A DNA stretch of 6,280 bases from DASZGI01 sp035938995 (GTDB lineage Bacteria > Actinomycetota > Actinomycetes > Streptomycetales > Catenulisporaceae), in contig NZ_DASZGI010000083.1 of NCBI RefSeq assembly GCF_035938995.1, positions 1 to 6,280 of the forward strand. Reading direction: 5' to 3'. Positions 6,032 to 6,280 of this stretch are shown one piece after another (the first letter of the stretch is position 1; the number at the start of each line of letters is the position of its first letter). Below the pieces are notes generated by a model. That model was not told the DNA's origin and searched no databases. It saw only the letters and a program-made list of their open reading frames with translations. The position numbers and the translations under genes are program-made.

Positions 6032-6280
6032 ATGGAGCGCTGTCCTCTCTGCCGTGCTGCACTCCATGGCGCTGACACATGCCGTCGGTGCCGGGCTGAC
6101 CTGCGGACGGCCCAAGAGGTGGAACGCGACGGCCAGGCGCTGGTCGGAGCGGCCATCCACCGCCTGGCTCTCGATAACGCCGAAATCGCCGAGCTGTTGC
6201 TGCGGCGTGCGTTGACGCTCCATGCAACGCCGGAAGTCCGGGCCCTGTTGAGGCTTGTGACAGCGTCATCACGACGGTCT
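6032..6280 (+). CDS. Zinc-ribbon protein with helical, TPR-like segment (partial, 3' end cut off)
   Basis: The frame opens at ATG 6032, three bases after the Hsp70 stop, and stays open for all 83 codons to the window edge, so the C-terminus is missing. Residues 1-24 hold two Cys pairs, C4-P-L-C7 and C17-R-R-C20, spaced like a small zinc ribbon. After it comes a charged amphipathic region: EVERDGQALVGAAIHRLAL, then NAEIAELLLRRALTLHATPE. This resembles a TPR or other helical hairpin. The Shine-Dalgarno is weak (GAGA at 6020-6023), so translation probably depends on coupling to the Hsp70 gene. Zinc ribbons joined to helical repeats often act as protein-binding adaptors; a role as a partner or client-recognition subunit of this chaperone set is inferred from location only. 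Codon usage and GC are like the upstream genes. Confidence 0.75.
   Translation, partial: MERCPLCRAALHGADTCRRCRADLRTAQEVERDGQALVGAAIHRLALDNAEIAELLLRRALTLHATPEVRALLRLVTASSRRS

Overview
The window is high-GC DNA, around 65% by eye. It carries one tightly packed plus-strand operon, from about position 767 to the right edge, preceded by roughly 765 bases with no convincing gene. The operon encodes a complete accessory Hsp70 chaperone set in the order: large TPR-repeat protein (834 aa), small J-domain-like protein (124 aa), GrpE-like nucleotide exchange factor (about 223 aa), Hsp70/DnaK-family ATPase (about 579 aa), and a zinc-ribbon plus helical protein that runs off the window. The four complete genes overlap one another. 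The fifth starts 3 nt after the Hsp70 stop, so all are probably co-transcribed and translationally coupled.

This does not look like the housekeeping dnaK-dnaJ locus. The Hsp70 lacks the extra segment in the nucleotide-binding domain that typical proteobacterial DnaK has, and it also lacks the long disordered C-terminal tail. In these respects it resembles HscC-type Hsp70s. The J protein is little more than a J domain, and its catalytic HPD motif reads PPD (His replaced by Pro). The GrpE homologue has a basic insertion. The flanking TPR and zinc-ribbon proteins look like dedicated substrate-binding or scaffold partners. The inferred picture is a self-contained chaperone machine with its own client or assembly, in which the J partner must stimulate the ATPase unconventionally or act mainly as a docking subunit. 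Similar clusters exist in proteobacteria as far as I recall, so the arrangement may be rare and under-described rather than unique.

The left part (1-766) holds a near-perfect inverted repeat (124-154 against 240-270, 30 of 31 positions complementary), which makes a palindromic, MITE-like element of about 147 bp. Translated, its arms give peptides resembling SPLEGDGFE and GSNPSPSSGES. I recognise these from many spurious 'hypothetical protein' calls in alphaproteobacterial genomes (Bradyrhizobium and relatives). The element therefore hints at an alphaproteobacterium, but this rests on memory and is only moderately certain. Between the element and the operon (271-766) I see no gene, only a possible weak promoter and a clear ribosome binding site in front of the first gene. 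No rRNA, complete tRNA, CRISPR array, transposase or terminator is visible.
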